Shown here: positions 34,525 through 42,972 of the stretch, piece after piece
Position numbering within the stretch: the stretch's first letter is position 1
How the letters are laid out: every line of letters starts with the position of its first letter
Assembly (NCBI GenBank): GCA_900315055.1
Contig: OMXP01000015.1
Coordinates: 1 to 46,121, forward strand
DNA length: 46,121 nucleotides
DNA from: an uncultured Lachnospiraceae bacterium
GTDB taxonomy: Bacteria; Bacillota; Clostridia; Lachnospirales; Lachnospiraceae
Direction of reading: 5' to 3'
Notes under the pieces: generated by a model
Database searches by the model: none
Seen by the model: only the letters and a program-made list of their open reading frames with translations
Told to the model about the DNA's origin: nothing
Position numbers and translations under genes: made by a program

Positions 34525-34860
34525 TCAGGCCTCGTCTGCTGCTGCCGCGTCCGCTTCCTCAGCGGCCTTTACGGCGTCCTCCTCGGCTGCACGGCGAAGG
34601 GTCTCCTTTGCATCCGCGATCTCCTGCGCTCTCTTCTTCTCGGCGCGCTTTCTGTTGATGTCATCTGCATCGGCGCCGACGTCCTCGCAGTTCTCCTTTA
34701 ATGTCGTGAAGGTCTTCATGACGCTCGTGCCGCCGCGCTTGACCGCTGCCGTGATGTGTGTGTAGGCACTCTTTGCATCATCAGAGGAGAGCAGGGCAAC
34801 ACCCGCCGTTCCAATCAGAAAACCATATGTGATCATACGAACATTTTTCCAGGCACTCAT
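34525..34860 (-). CDS. PacL-like (DUF6110-type) small membrane protein
   Basis: 111 residues. One hydrophobic segment near the N-terminus (ITYGFLIGTAGVALL) is followed by SSDDAKSAYTHITAAVKRG and a long charged helix (KRAEKKRAQEIADAKETLRR) ending in an Ala/Asp/Glu-rich tail. In Firmicutes a family recorded as DUF6110 sits beside P1B ATPases. In mycobacteria PacL proteins of similar layout bind metal and scaffold the pump. Here the gene is directly upstream of the metal ATPase on the same strand, but an IS605-like element now lies between them. ATG 34860 follows AAAGGAAG. A palindrome upstream is a likely metal-regulator site. Confidence 0.75.
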   Translation of the reverse strand: MSAWKNVRMITYGFLIGTAGVALLSSDDAKSAYTHITAAVKRGGTSVMKTFTTLKENCEDVGADADDINRKRAEKKRAQEIADAKETLRRAAEEDAVKAAEEADAAAADEA

Positions 34861-34902
34861 TTAAAATCTTCCTTTCTATCCATGCCATGAAAGCCAGTTG
34901 TG

Positions 34903-34928
34903 TTTAACTTTACTGTAAATAAGTTAAA
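34903..34928 (-). promoter_or_regulatory. Palindromic operator upstream of the PacL-like gene
   Basis: TTTAACTT (34903-34910) and AAGTTAAA (34921-34928) are perfect inverted arms 10 bp apart, about 45 bp before the start codon and close to a minus-strand -10-like CATAAT. This fits a metal-responsive repressor site. Confidence 0.55.
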
Positions 34929-35192
34929 TTATGCTAATTTTTCTGAATTCTTTACATCCTAAGTGTCCAAACATCCGGCCGGTTTGTCAACCGTAACCGA
35001 CATTTCATGGTCCGCTGTGATGTCAGCTGCAGTTGACCATTATTAAACTTTTCATTCATCCGCACGGGATGCAGACATATGCCGGAGAAGGGAAACGGAA
35101 AGTCAGATGGCGCTTTTCTTGCACGGAAAAGCGTCTTCCTTTAAGATATGTAGTAGTGATTTAATCATAAGTCATTCACAGAGGAGGTTTTT
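34929..35192. other. Intergenic region between PacL-like gene and ZIP
   Basis: About 260 bp with no coding gene seen. It holds the upstream part of the PacL promoter and a hairpin CGCTTTTC/GAAAAGCG at 35111-35133 followed by TCTTCCTTT, which could be a weak attenuator before the ZIP gene. No riboswitch consensus was recognised. Confidence 0.4.
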
Positions 35193-35975
35193 GTGATCAC
35201 CAGTGTTGTTCTCGGGATTCTGATCCCGTTTCTCGGCACGAGCCTTGGCTCTGCCGCTGTTCTTTTCATGAAGAATGAGCTCTCCGATCATGTGCAGCGC
35301 TTCATGACCGGCTTTGCCGCCGGCGTCATGGTCGCCGCGTCCATCTGGTCGCTGATCATCCCGGCCATCGAGGACGGGGCTGCCCTCGGGCGCCTCTCGT
35401 TCCTTCCCGCCCTTGTCGGCTTCTGGCTTGGCATCCTGTTCCTGCTCTTTCTCGACCACGCAACGCCCCACCTGCACCGCTTTGCCAGCGCCCCCGAGGG
35501 ACCTTCGTCCCACCTTCGGAACACGACCCTGATGCTCCTTGCCGTGACCATCCACAACATCCCGGAGGGCATGGCGGTCGGCGTCGTCTATGCGGGGTAT
35601 CTTGCAGGGTCCGAGGGGATCGCCGCCTCGGCAGCCCTTGCCCTGTCCCTTGGCATCGCCATCCAGAACTTCCCGGAGGGCGCCATCATCTCCATGCCGC
35701 TTCACGCAGGCGGCATGAAGAAGGGAAAATCCTTCCTCCTTGGCCTCCTCTCCGGCGCCGTAGAGCCCGCGGGAGCTCTGCTGGTACTGCTCCTTTCCCG
35801 CTATATGATCCCGGCAATGCCCTACCTCTTAAGCTTTGCCGCAGGCGCCATGATGTACGTGGTTGTCGAGGAGCTGATCCCGGAGATGTCAGAGGGCGAG
35901 CACTCCAACATCGGCGTTCTCTCCTTTGCCTTCGGCTTCACGCTGATGATGGCACTGGACGTTGCCCTCGGGTAA
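35193..35975 (+). CDS. ZIP-family metal (zinc) transporter
   Basis: A 260-residue inner-membrane importer with about eight hydrophobic helices. The binuclear metal site is visible as LLAVTIHNIPEGMAVG in helix 4 and IAIQNFPEGAII in helix 5, followed by MYVVVEELIPEM in helix 6. A short His-rich loop (FLDHATPHLHRF) lies before helix 4. The family imports Zn2+ and sometimes Fe2+ or Mn2+. The start is GTG 35193, decided by GAGGAGG five bases upstream. It is divergent from the PacL-like gene. A metal importer next to a metal exporter suggests coordinate regulation. Confidence 0.92.
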   Translation: MITSVVLGILIPFLGTSLGSAAVLFMKNELSDHVQRFMTGFAAGVMVAASIWSLIIPAIEDGAALGRLSFLPALVGFWLGILFLLFLDHATPHLHRFASAPEGPSSHLRNTTLMLLAVTIHNIPEGMAVGVVYAGYLAGSEGIAASAALALSLGIAIQNFPEGAIISMPLHAGGMKKGKSFLLGLLSGAVEPAGALLVLLLSRYMIPAMPYLLSFAAGAMMYVVVEELIPEMSEGEHSNIGVLSFAFGFTLMMALDVALG

Positions 35976-36019
35976 TGGACCGTCACTGATCCGAAAGACA
36001 GCTCTGATATCCGGATATG

Positions 36020-36064
36020 AAGAAACCCCTTCCACCGGCTGCTTGCCGGAAGAAGGGGTTTCTT
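36020..36064. terminator. Bidirectional terminator between ZIP and enolase
   Basis: AAGAAACCCCTTC and GAAGGGGTTTCTT pair, with an inner CCGG stem. T-rich ends are present on both strands. Confidence 0.8.
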
Positions 36065-36136
36065 CTTGCGATATGTGTTTATGGAGGATGAACCAAAGCT
36101 AAAGCTGAGACAGGGGCTTTCCCTGTAAGGCCTGTT

Positions 36137-37491
<1,355 letters not shown>

Positions 37492-37540
37492 CGGAGATTC
37501 AATTTATAAAACTAAAATTTTTCTAACCTTACTCAAGGAC

Positions 37541-37580
37541 AAAAAAGTACCGCACCGCCGTGGACAGACGGCAGTGCGGT
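37541..37580 (-). terminator. Orphan minus-strand terminator upstream of eno
   Basis: On the minus strand ACCGCAC(T)GCCGT pairs with ACGGC(G)GTGCGGT and is followed by ACTTTTTTG. There is no minus-strand gene for at least 1.1 kb upstream that it could terminate; the region above it (37600-37740) holds only the leader of the AraC gene. Confidence 0.65.
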
Positions 37581-37657
37581 GAAAGGGAGGGTATATTGCT
37601 TTTGTAAAAAGCTTCTTGATGAAAAATCAAATGCGTCAGGTCTCAGTCACATTTCTG

Positions 37658-37691
37658 TGGTATGATGACGAAAACCGGAGGGGATTCCGGT
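37658..37691 (+). promoter_or_regulatory. AraC gene promoter and 5' stem-loop
   Basis: TGG-TATGAT (-10 at 37661-37666) is an extended -10. An ACCGGA/TCCGGT hairpin at 37674-37691 lies at the predicted transcript start, with CTTTCTTT behind it. Confidence 0.5.
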
Positions 37692-37790
37692 CTTTCTTTC
37701 GTTTGATCTTTACGCTGTAAGGATACCGCGCCTCCTCCTTTGTTTCTCATCAAATGTCATTCAAAAGTACTCAGATCTTGCAAAAAAGCC

Positions 37791-38690
37791 ATGGTCACCA
37801 CCTACAGTGAAAGTCAGGACGCCCTCGATGCGCGCGAGATCCGCTCCCGCCACGAGAGTCCGCACCTGCACAAGTCCATAGAAATCGTCTACGTCACGGA
37901 GGGAACGCTGGAGCTTGGCGTCGGAATGAACCTCTTCCACATGGAAGAGGGAGATCTCGGAATCATCTTCCCGAACCTGATCCACCACTTCCAGGTGTTC
38001 GATACCGCCGAATGCCGCGCGGTGCACATCCTGGCGGCTTCTCTCTACCTCGGGCCCTTCACCTACCTTCTGAACTCGACACAGCCAAAGGACCCGGTGA
38101 TCCGCCGCAAGGATCTTGCGCCGCTCGTTATCAACACCCTGCTCTCCCTGGTTGCCGCCTTCCCGAAGCGCCACCACAGGACCCTGAAGGGTGCACGGGA
38201 GCTTTCCCTGGAACAGGCGCCCGCCGGCAATGAGCAGATCACACGGCAGGACCTGAAGACCAAGAGCCGCCTCGTGGAACTGCAGGCGATGCTGCAGCTT
38301 GTCCTTTCGAGAACCCTGTACCTTCTTACTCTGGAGGACCGGCAGGATGCCGCAAAGTACGACATCGTCTATCAGGTGGTGAACTACATCGCGCAGCACT
38401 TCCGGGAGAACCTGACCCTCACCGGCATGGCAAAGGACCTCGGCGTGAGCCCCTACGCACTCTCCAGGGTGTTCTCCTCGACCTTCCACCGGAACTTCAA
38501 CCGCTATCTCAATGAGGTGCGCCTCGACTACGCCTGCGCTCTTCTTGCCCGCACCGATGAGCCGGTGACCGAGATCTGCCTCGACGCCGGGTTCCAGAGC
38601 CAGCAGACCTTCAACCGCGTCTTCCAGGACCATTACCACATGTCTCCGCGCCAGTACCGGCACCTGAGTGAGCTCGCAGGAGAGGAGTAG
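37791..38690 (+). CDS. AraC-family transcriptional regulator
   Basis: About 299 residues. The N-terminal part is a cupin-like sensor (SRHESPHLHKSIEIVYVTEGTLELGV...MEEGDLGIIFPNLIH). The C-terminal ~100 residues contain two helix-turn-helices (LTLTGMAKDLGVSPYALSRVFSSTF and VTEICLDAGFQSQQTFNRVFQDHYHMSPRQYR). A sugar or polyol ligand is the usual case; no target is identified. Start: ATG 37791 is the first ATG in frame but has no good binding site. The frame is open back to TTG 37740, so the true start is uncertain. It is a single gene ending at a 15-bp stem. Confidence 0.85.
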   Translation: MVTTYSESQDALDAREIRSRHESPHLHKSIEIVYVTEGTLELGVGMNLFHMEEGDLGIIFPNLIHHFQVFDTAECRAVHILAASLYLGPFTYLLNSTQPKDPVIRRKDLAPLVINTLLSLVAAFPKRHHRTLKGARELSLEQAPAGNEQITRQDLKTKSRLVELQAMLQLVLSRTLYLLTLEDRQDAAKYDIVYQVVNYIAQHFRENLTLTGMAKDLGVSPYALSRVFSSTFHRNFNRYLNEVRLDYACALLARTDEPVTEICLDAGFQSQQTFNRVFQDHYHMSPRQYRHLSELAGEE

Positions 38691-38730
38691 CAAAAAAGAC
38701 CGCCTGCATTTCTCCTTCAGACAGCGAAAG

Positions 38731-38767
38731 GGCGGCCAGATCCGAAATCCAATCGGATCTGGCCGCC
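38731..38767. terminator. Bidirectional terminator between AraC gene and Feo operon
   Basis: GGCGGCCAGATCCGA and its exact complement form a 15-bp stem with a seven-base loop. It has short T/C-rich tails. Confidence 0.75.
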
Positions 38768-38791
38768 CCTTCTGTTCAGGAGAATTGCTTT

Positions 38792-39157
38792 TCAGACCTC
38801 TACCAGTGCATCCTTGAGGTAGGCATTGATGGCGGCATGGGGACCGCCGTCAAATACGCAGCACCGGATGCCGGCATTTTTCAGCGCATGCATCGCCCGG
38901 GGCCCGTAGGCCCTTGCAACCACCGTGTCGACCTTCATGTCTTTGAGGGTCTTCACCACGGCGTCGGTCTTTGTATCCTGAATGGAGAGCATGTCCTTGC
39001 GCTGGCTCTTTCCGTTCAGGATGGTGTGAAACTCAAAGTAACAGGTTCTCTCGAAAGTCGGCACATCGCCGTCCCCGAGAAAGGCGATCGCCACAAAGCG
39101 CGTCCTTCTCGTCTTATTGAGAACGATCGTGTCGTCCTTCCTGCCAAACCCGAACAT
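38792..39157 (-). CDS. NifX-like dinitrogenase Fe-Mo-cofactor-binding family protein
   Basis: A 121-residue NifB/NifX-type domain (DiNase_FeMo-co). It starts MFGFGRK and shows DMKVDTVVARAYGPRAMHALKNAGIRCCVFDGG. The family binds Fe-S clusters or cofactor precursors; in organisms without nitrogenase it is usually found with iron genes. It is the last gene of the Feo operon. ATG 39157 starts directly after the small membrane-peptide gene, whose final codons contain its AGGAGG site. Confidence 0.85.
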   Translation of the reverse strand: MFGFGRKDDTIVLNKTRRTRFVAIAFLGDGDVPTFERTCYFEFHTILNGKSQRKDMLSIQDTKTDAVVKTLKDMKVDTVVARAYGPRAMHALKNAGIRCCVFDGGPHAAINAYLKDALVEV

Positions 39158-39158
39158 T

Positions 39159-39290
39159 TCATTTCCTCCTGTGATGGAGCTGCCGCAGTGCCCACTCCCG
39201 GATGCCGTGCATCAGAAGGAGCATTCCTCCGGCAACCATCAGAGATACCAGACCATACACAAGTGATTCCATTGCATTATCGCATCTCAT
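39159..39290 (-). CDS. 43-residue membrane peptide in the Feo operon
   Basis: A small gene, too short for standard calls. ATG at 39290 overlaps the DtxR stop by four bases (ATGA) and the frame ends at 39159. The product reads MRCDNAMESLVYGLVSLM, then VAGGMLLLMHGIREWALRQ, with one hydrophobic helix (SLVYGLVSLMVAGGMLLLM) and a basic end (HHRRK). The NifX-like gene starts 1 nt later. Small single-helix proteins near FeoB are common partners, so an accessory role in iron uptake is plausible but not shown. Tight coupling on both sides supports reality. Confidence 0.6.
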   Translation of the reverse strand: MRCDNAMESLVYGLVSLMVAGGMLLLMHGIREWALRQLHHRRK

Positions 39291-39670
39291 GAGTCACGCT
39301 CTTTGTCCGCGTAGTTTCGAAGTGCCAGATATGCCTTCTCACTCACCGAATAGGCAAACCTGGAAGCCTCCAGCTTTGCGCTGTCTTTGTCAAGACCCGC
39401 ATCGGAAAGAAGTTCGCAGAAGAACTGTTCCTTCTGCCTTGCCCTCTGTCCGATCTGCCTGCCCCTCTCGGTCAGGCGGATATTGCGGCCGCCGTCTGCG
39501 GTGATAAAGCCAAGATCCTTGAGTACCGCCACTGCGTTGCACACACTCGGCTTCTTCACGCCGTTGCGGTTTGCAATGTCAATCGCCCGGATCTTCGCGC
39601 CCTCTTCTTCGATTTCCACGATGGTCGCGAGGTACTTCGTCATCGCTCCGGTAAGTTCTGTGCTGTCCAT
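39287..39670 (-). CDS. DtxR-family metal-dependent regulator
   Basis: A 127-residue iron/manganese-dependent repressor. Winged helix: IRAIDIANRNGVKKPSVCNAVAVLKDLGFITADGGRNIRLTERG. Then comes the metal-dimerisation region (FFCELLSDAGLDKDSAKLEASRFAYSV), shorter than DtxR itself and like MntR-type members. It sits between FeoB and the small membrane peptide and probably controls this operon through the TTAG-N6-CTAA sites at 42212 and 42530. ATG 39670 has only a weak binding site. Confidence 0.88.
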   Translation of the reverse strand: MDSTELTGAMTKYLATIVEIEEEGAKIRAIDIANRNGVKKPSVCNAVAVLKDLGFITADGGRNIRLTERGRQIGQRARQKEQFFCELLSDAGLDKDSAKLEASRFAYSVSEKAYLALRNYADKERDS

Positions 39671-39696
39671 GGATAACCCGACTCTTTATGCCTGAA

Positions 39697-41859
39697 TCAT
39701 GAATGTGCTTCTACTGCGTTGACCTTCTGCTTTCTCACGTCCTTGTACGGATTCGGACGGAAGATGAAGTACAGCGAGACAGCGATCAGAAGGAAGGCAA
39801 CAAGAGTACCGAAAGTGAAGCCGTTGCCATTCACAAGAGAGCCGATCTGATAGATGCACAGTGCCAGGCAGTAGCCCATCATCATCTGGAAGCCGAAAGT
39901 GATCCAGCCCCACTTGCGGGTGCCCTGCTCACGGAAGGCCGTTGCAATGGCGACCATGCAGGGTGCATCGAAGATGTTGAAGACCAGGAACGAGAAGCCT
40001 ACCAGAGAGCTTCCGCCAAACAGCAGCGAAATCGCTTCCTCATCACTGGCTGCAGTCGTAAAGGTTGCATGAGCGAGCATTGCAAGGGTTGCCGTTGCCT
40101 GCTCCTTTGCGACCTCTGCGGAGACCGCTGCCACGGCGCCCTGCCAGGAACCGAATCCCAGCGGAACGAAGATCCATGCGAGAACCTCGCCGATGTAACG
40201 AAGGAACGATACGGAGACCTGCTCCTCATCCGGCAGATATCCGGACGGGCCAAGATGCATCAGAACCCAGAGGACGATGCACATTGCGAAGATGATGGTA
40301 CCTGCCTTGACCAGGAAGGCCTTGGTGCGCTCCCAGACGTGAATCAGAACGCCTCTCACGGTAGGTACATGGTAAGCCGGCAGCTCCATGACGAACGGAG
40401 CCGGATCGCCGGAGAAGTACCTGGTCTTCTTTAATGCAATACCTGCAAAGACGACGATGCCAAGTCCCATGAAGTACATGGCCGGTGCAACGAACGGATT
40501 GCCCGGGAAGAAGGTCATGGTCAGCATGGCGACGATCTCCATCTTTGCACTGCAGGGCATGAAGGTCGAGAGCATGATGGTCATGCGGCGATCCTGCTCA
40601 TTCTCGATCGTACGGGAAGCCATGATGGCGGGCACGCCGCAGCCGGTACCGACGAGCATCGGGATGAAGGACTTGCCGGACAGACCGAATCTGCGGAAGA
40701 TACGGTCCATGATGAAGGCGACACGTGCCATGTATCCGGAATCCTCAAGGATTGCCAGGCACAGGAACAGGATCACCATCTGCGGCACGAAGCCCAGGAC
40801 CGTGCCGACACCGCCGATGATACCGTCAACGATCAGGCCTTCCAGCCACCCGGGGCAGCTGATCGCCTCGAGTCCTGCGGAAGCTGCATTAGGGATCCAC
40901 TCGCCGAACAGGACATCGTTCGTCCAGTCGGTCAGCATCGTGCCGAGGGTCGTGACGGAGACGTAATACACACCGAACATGATCAGGGCGAAGATCGGAA
41001 GTGCAAGGATACGGTTCGTGACGATGCGGTCGATCTTGTCGGACACCGTCATCTCGCCCTTTTGTCTCTTCTTCTTTACGGTCTTTGCCATCAGCTCCTG
41101 GATGTAGGTGTAGCGCTGATTCGTGATGATACTCTCGGAATCATCGTCCATCTCCTTCTCGCAGTCCCTGATGTGTCCCTCGATGTGGGCCTTGGTGGCT
41201 GCGTCGAGATGGAGCTGATCGGTTGCCTTGTTATCACGCTCAAAGAGCTTTACGGAGAACCAGCGAAGCTGGGACGGATCAACCTTGTCCTGAATGGACT
41301 CCTCGATGTGGGCGATCGCATGCTCAACGCTTCCGGTGAAGACATGCGGCAGTTCCTTTCTCTCCTTTGCTTCCTGTGCGACCTTGATACAAAGCTCCGC
41401 GGCTTCCTTCGTGTTCTGGGAGTGGAGAGCGGAGATCTCGATGCTCTCGCAGCCCAGCTCCTTTGCAATGGCCATCGTGTCGATCTTGTCACCGTTCTTG
41501 CGGATCAGATCCATCATGTTGAAGGCCAGGACCACCGGGCGGCCGATCTCAATCAGCTGGGTGGTGAGGTACAGGTTTCTCTCGATGTTGGTGGAGTCGA
41601 CGATGTTCAGAATGACATCGGGCTTTTCATTGACGAGGTAGTTTCTGGAGACGACCTCCTCGAGCGTGTAGGGGCTTAAGGAATAGATACCGGGAAGGTC
41701 CTGGACCACGATGTCCTTGTGGCCGATGAGCCGGCCTTCCTTCTTTTCAACGGTGACGCCCGGCCAGTTGCCGACGTACTGCGTACTGCCGGTCAGGTCG
41801 TTGAACAGTGTGGTCTTGCCGCAGTTCGGGTTTCCTGCGAGCGCGATTTTAATTGCCAT
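39697..41859 (-). CDS. feoB: Ferrous iron transporter FeoB
   Basis: A 720-residue membrane importer of Fe2+ with an N-terminal GTPase. G1 GNPNCGKT is at residues 9-16, the G2/G3 region has YVGNWPGVTVEKKEG and DLPGIYSL, and G4 NMMD follows. The membrane part has the GTGCGVPAIMA gate region and repeated Nucleoside/Feo helices (FIMDRIFRRFGLSGKSFIPML). Length is normal. ATG 41859 follows AAGAGG. It is third in a minus-strand operon with two FeoA genes upstream. Confidence 0.96.
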   Translation of the reverse strand: MAIKIALAGNPNCGKTTLFNDLTGSTQYVGNWPGVTVEKKEGRLIGHKDIVVQDLPGIYSLSPYTLEEVVSRNYLVNEKPDVILNIVDSTNIERNLYLTTQLIEIGRPVVLAFNMMDLIRKNGDKIDTMAIAKELGCESIEISALHSQNTKEAAELCIKVAQEAKERKELPHVFTGSVEHAIAHIEESIQDKVDPSQLRWFSVKLFERDNKATDQLHLDAATKAHIEGHIRDCEKEMDDDSESIITNQRYTYIQELMAKTVKKKRQKGEMTVSDKIDRIVTNRILALPIFALIMFGVYYVSVTTLGTMLTDWTNDVLFGEWIPNAASAGLEAISCPGWLEGLIVDGIIGGVGTVLGFVPQMVILFLCLAILEDSGYMARVAFIMDRIFRRFGLSGKSFIPMLVGTGCGVPAIMASRTIENEQDRRMTIMLSTFMPCSAKMEIVAMLTMTFFPGNPFVAPAMYFMGLGIVVFAGIALKKTRYFSGDPAPFVMELPAYHVPTVRGVLIHVWERTKAFLVKAGTIIFAMCIVLWVLMHLGPSGYLPDEEQVSVSFLRYIGEVLAWIFVPLGFGSWQGAVAAVSAEVAKEQATATLAMLAHATFTTAASDEEAISLLFGGSSLVGFSFLVFNIFDAPCMVAIATAFREQGTRKWGWITFGFQMMMGYCLALCIYQIGSLVNGNGFTFGTLVAFLLIAVSLYFIFRPNPYKDVRKQKVNAVEAHS

Positions 41860-41931
41860 GTTTTCCTCTTTTCTGTACGTATTTCCAATCGAAACGTTGT
41901 ACTGCTGATGCTTTGAAAAAGCTGGTCCCTG

Positions 41932-42153
41932 TCAGCTCATCTCCAGGATGTCTGCATCTTCCTTCCGAAGCGAAAGCTCATACCCTCTGACGGTGACCTC
42001 AACCGGATCGCCGAGCGGAGCCACCTTGCGGACGTAGATGTCTGTTCCCTTCGTGATGCCCATGTCCATGATTCTGCGCTTTAAGGCACCGTCGCCATGG
42101 ATCTTCAGAACCGTGGACGTCTGCCCTACAGGCACATCTCTGAGTGTTTTCAT
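41932..42153 (-). CDS. feoA: FeoA-family protein (second copy)
   Basis: A 73-residue SH3-like FeoA that stimulates FeoB. The sequence MKTLRDVPVGQTSTVLKI and LKRRIMDMGITKGTDIYV is typical. ATG 42153 follows GGAGGAGA. The two FeoA genes differ clearly in sequence, so this is not a recent duplicate. A TTAG-N6-CTAA site sits in its own leader at 42212, hinting at a second regulated start. Confidence 0.93.
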   Translation of the reverse strand: MKTLRDVPVGQTSTVLKIHGDGALKRRIMDMGITKGTDIYVRKVAPLGDPVEVTVRGYELSLRKEDADILEMS

Positions 42154-42211
42154 GCTGTCTCCTCCATACAAGATTTGATACTGCATTCTATATACAAGCC
42201 AACAAACAATA

Positions 42212-42227
42212 GTTAGTGTTTGCTAAC
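42212..42227. promoter_or_regulatory. Candidate DtxR box upstream of second feoA
   Basis: GTTAG-TGTTTG-CTAAC, a perfect 5-bp inverted repeat. It matches the box at 42530 in the TTAG-N6-CTAA core. Confidence 0.6.
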
Positions 42228-42248
42228 TCATATGCCTGATAAAAAGAC

Positions 42249-42482
42249 CTACTGCTTTTCACCCTCTGTCACCTGAATCTTTGCGGCCATCTGCGAGGTG
42301 ATGGCAAGCCGGGCACCTTTGAGGGCGACAATCACGTTGCCGTTGCCGGGTGCGGACACCACCTGAACCGGTGTACCGACGACAAAACCAAGATCCTCGA
42401 GGTGCTTTTTCGCCTCGTCGTTCCCGCCGATGCGGACGACCATCAGCTGATCTCCGGCCTGTGCCATCGAAAGTGGAAGCAT
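42249..42482 (-). CDS. feoA: FeoA-family protein (first copy)
   Basis: A 77-residue FeoA, first gene of the Feo operon. The motifs LMVVRIGGNDEAKKHLEDLGFVVG and GNVIVALKGARLAI match the family. ATG 42482 follows AAAGGA at a long spacing. The promoter and candidate operator are at 42530-42577. Confidence 0.9.
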   Translation of the reverse strand: MLPLSMAQAGDQLMVVRIGGNDEAKKHLEDLGFVVGTPVQVVSAPGNGNVIVALKGARLAITSQMAAKIQVTEGEKQ

Positions 42483-42529
42483 TGTTCTGTGTCCTTTCTT
42501 CTGATCAATACACGCTTATTCGTGTTAAA

Positions 42530-42577
42530 GTTAGTACGTTCTAATTTTAGTATTTTACTGCTTGTTATTCTTGTCTA
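42530..42577 (-). promoter_or_regulatory. Feo operon promoter with candidate DtxR box
   Basis: The minus-strand pair TAGACA (42572-42577) and AATACT (42549-42554) is 17 bp apart. The inverted repeat GTTAG-TACGTT-CTAAT (42530-42545) lies just downstream of the -10, where a repressor would block transcription. Confidence 0.6.
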
Positions 42578-42590
42578 ATTACAGTACAAT
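42562..42590 (+). promoter_or_regulatory. Promoter of the HMA protein gene
   Basis: TTGTTA (42562-42567), 17-bp spacer and TACAAT (42585-42590). It is divergent from and overlapping the Feo promoter region. Confidence 0.65.
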
Positions 42591-42637
42591 ACTTTAGCGG
42601 TCCGAAAATGCTTTGTCAACCGCAAAGGAGAAAAAAG

Positions 42638-42889
42638 ATGTACAAAACAACGGTAAGAATCGAAGGTATGGCATGCGGGATGTGCGAGTCCCACATCAAT
42701 GACGTGATCCGGAAGACCTTCCCGAACGTGAAGAAGGTTTCCTCTTCTCATAAGAAGAACGAGTCCACGTTCCTGACGGATGAGAAGATCAACGGCGATG
42801 ACCTGAAACAGGCCATCGAGGAGACCGGGTATCACTACAGAGGATACACCTGCGAACCCTATGAGAAGAAGGGACTCTTCGGAAGGTAA
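42638..42889 (+). CDS. HMA-domain metallochaperone
   Basis: An 83-residue HMA/CopZ-like protein. The metal loop is GMACGMCESHIN (M-x-C-x-x-C type), followed by the predicted beta-alpha-beta pattern and a C-terminal CEPYEKKG. It carries soft metals such as Cu+ or Zn2+ in the cytosol. ATG 42638 follows AAAGGAG. It is divergent from the Feo operon and shares an intergenic control region. No copper ATPase is adjacent, so the partner is unknown. Confidence 0.85.
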   Translation: MYKTTVRIEGMACGMCESHINDVIRKTFPNVKKVSSSHKKNESTFLTDEKINGDDLKQAIEETGYHYRGYTCEPYEKKGLFGR

Positions 42890-42918
42890 GCAAAAAACAT
42901 CATCAGAAGAGACAGAAT

Positions 42919-42953
42919 GTGCCCGCCCCGGAAGAACCGGAGGCGGGCACTTT
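42919..42953. terminator. Bidirectional terminator between HMA gene and mgtE
   Basis: GTGCCCGCC pairs with GGCGGGCAC, with an inner CCGG/CCGG stem. A short T-tract follows on plus. Confidence 0.8.
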
Positions 42954-42972
42954 GTAAATTTCAAGGTTTTCG

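Noticed and set aside
37740..37790. TTG start for the AraC gene at 37740
   Set aside because: No binding site upstream; ATG 37791 is kept, although it is also weakly supported.
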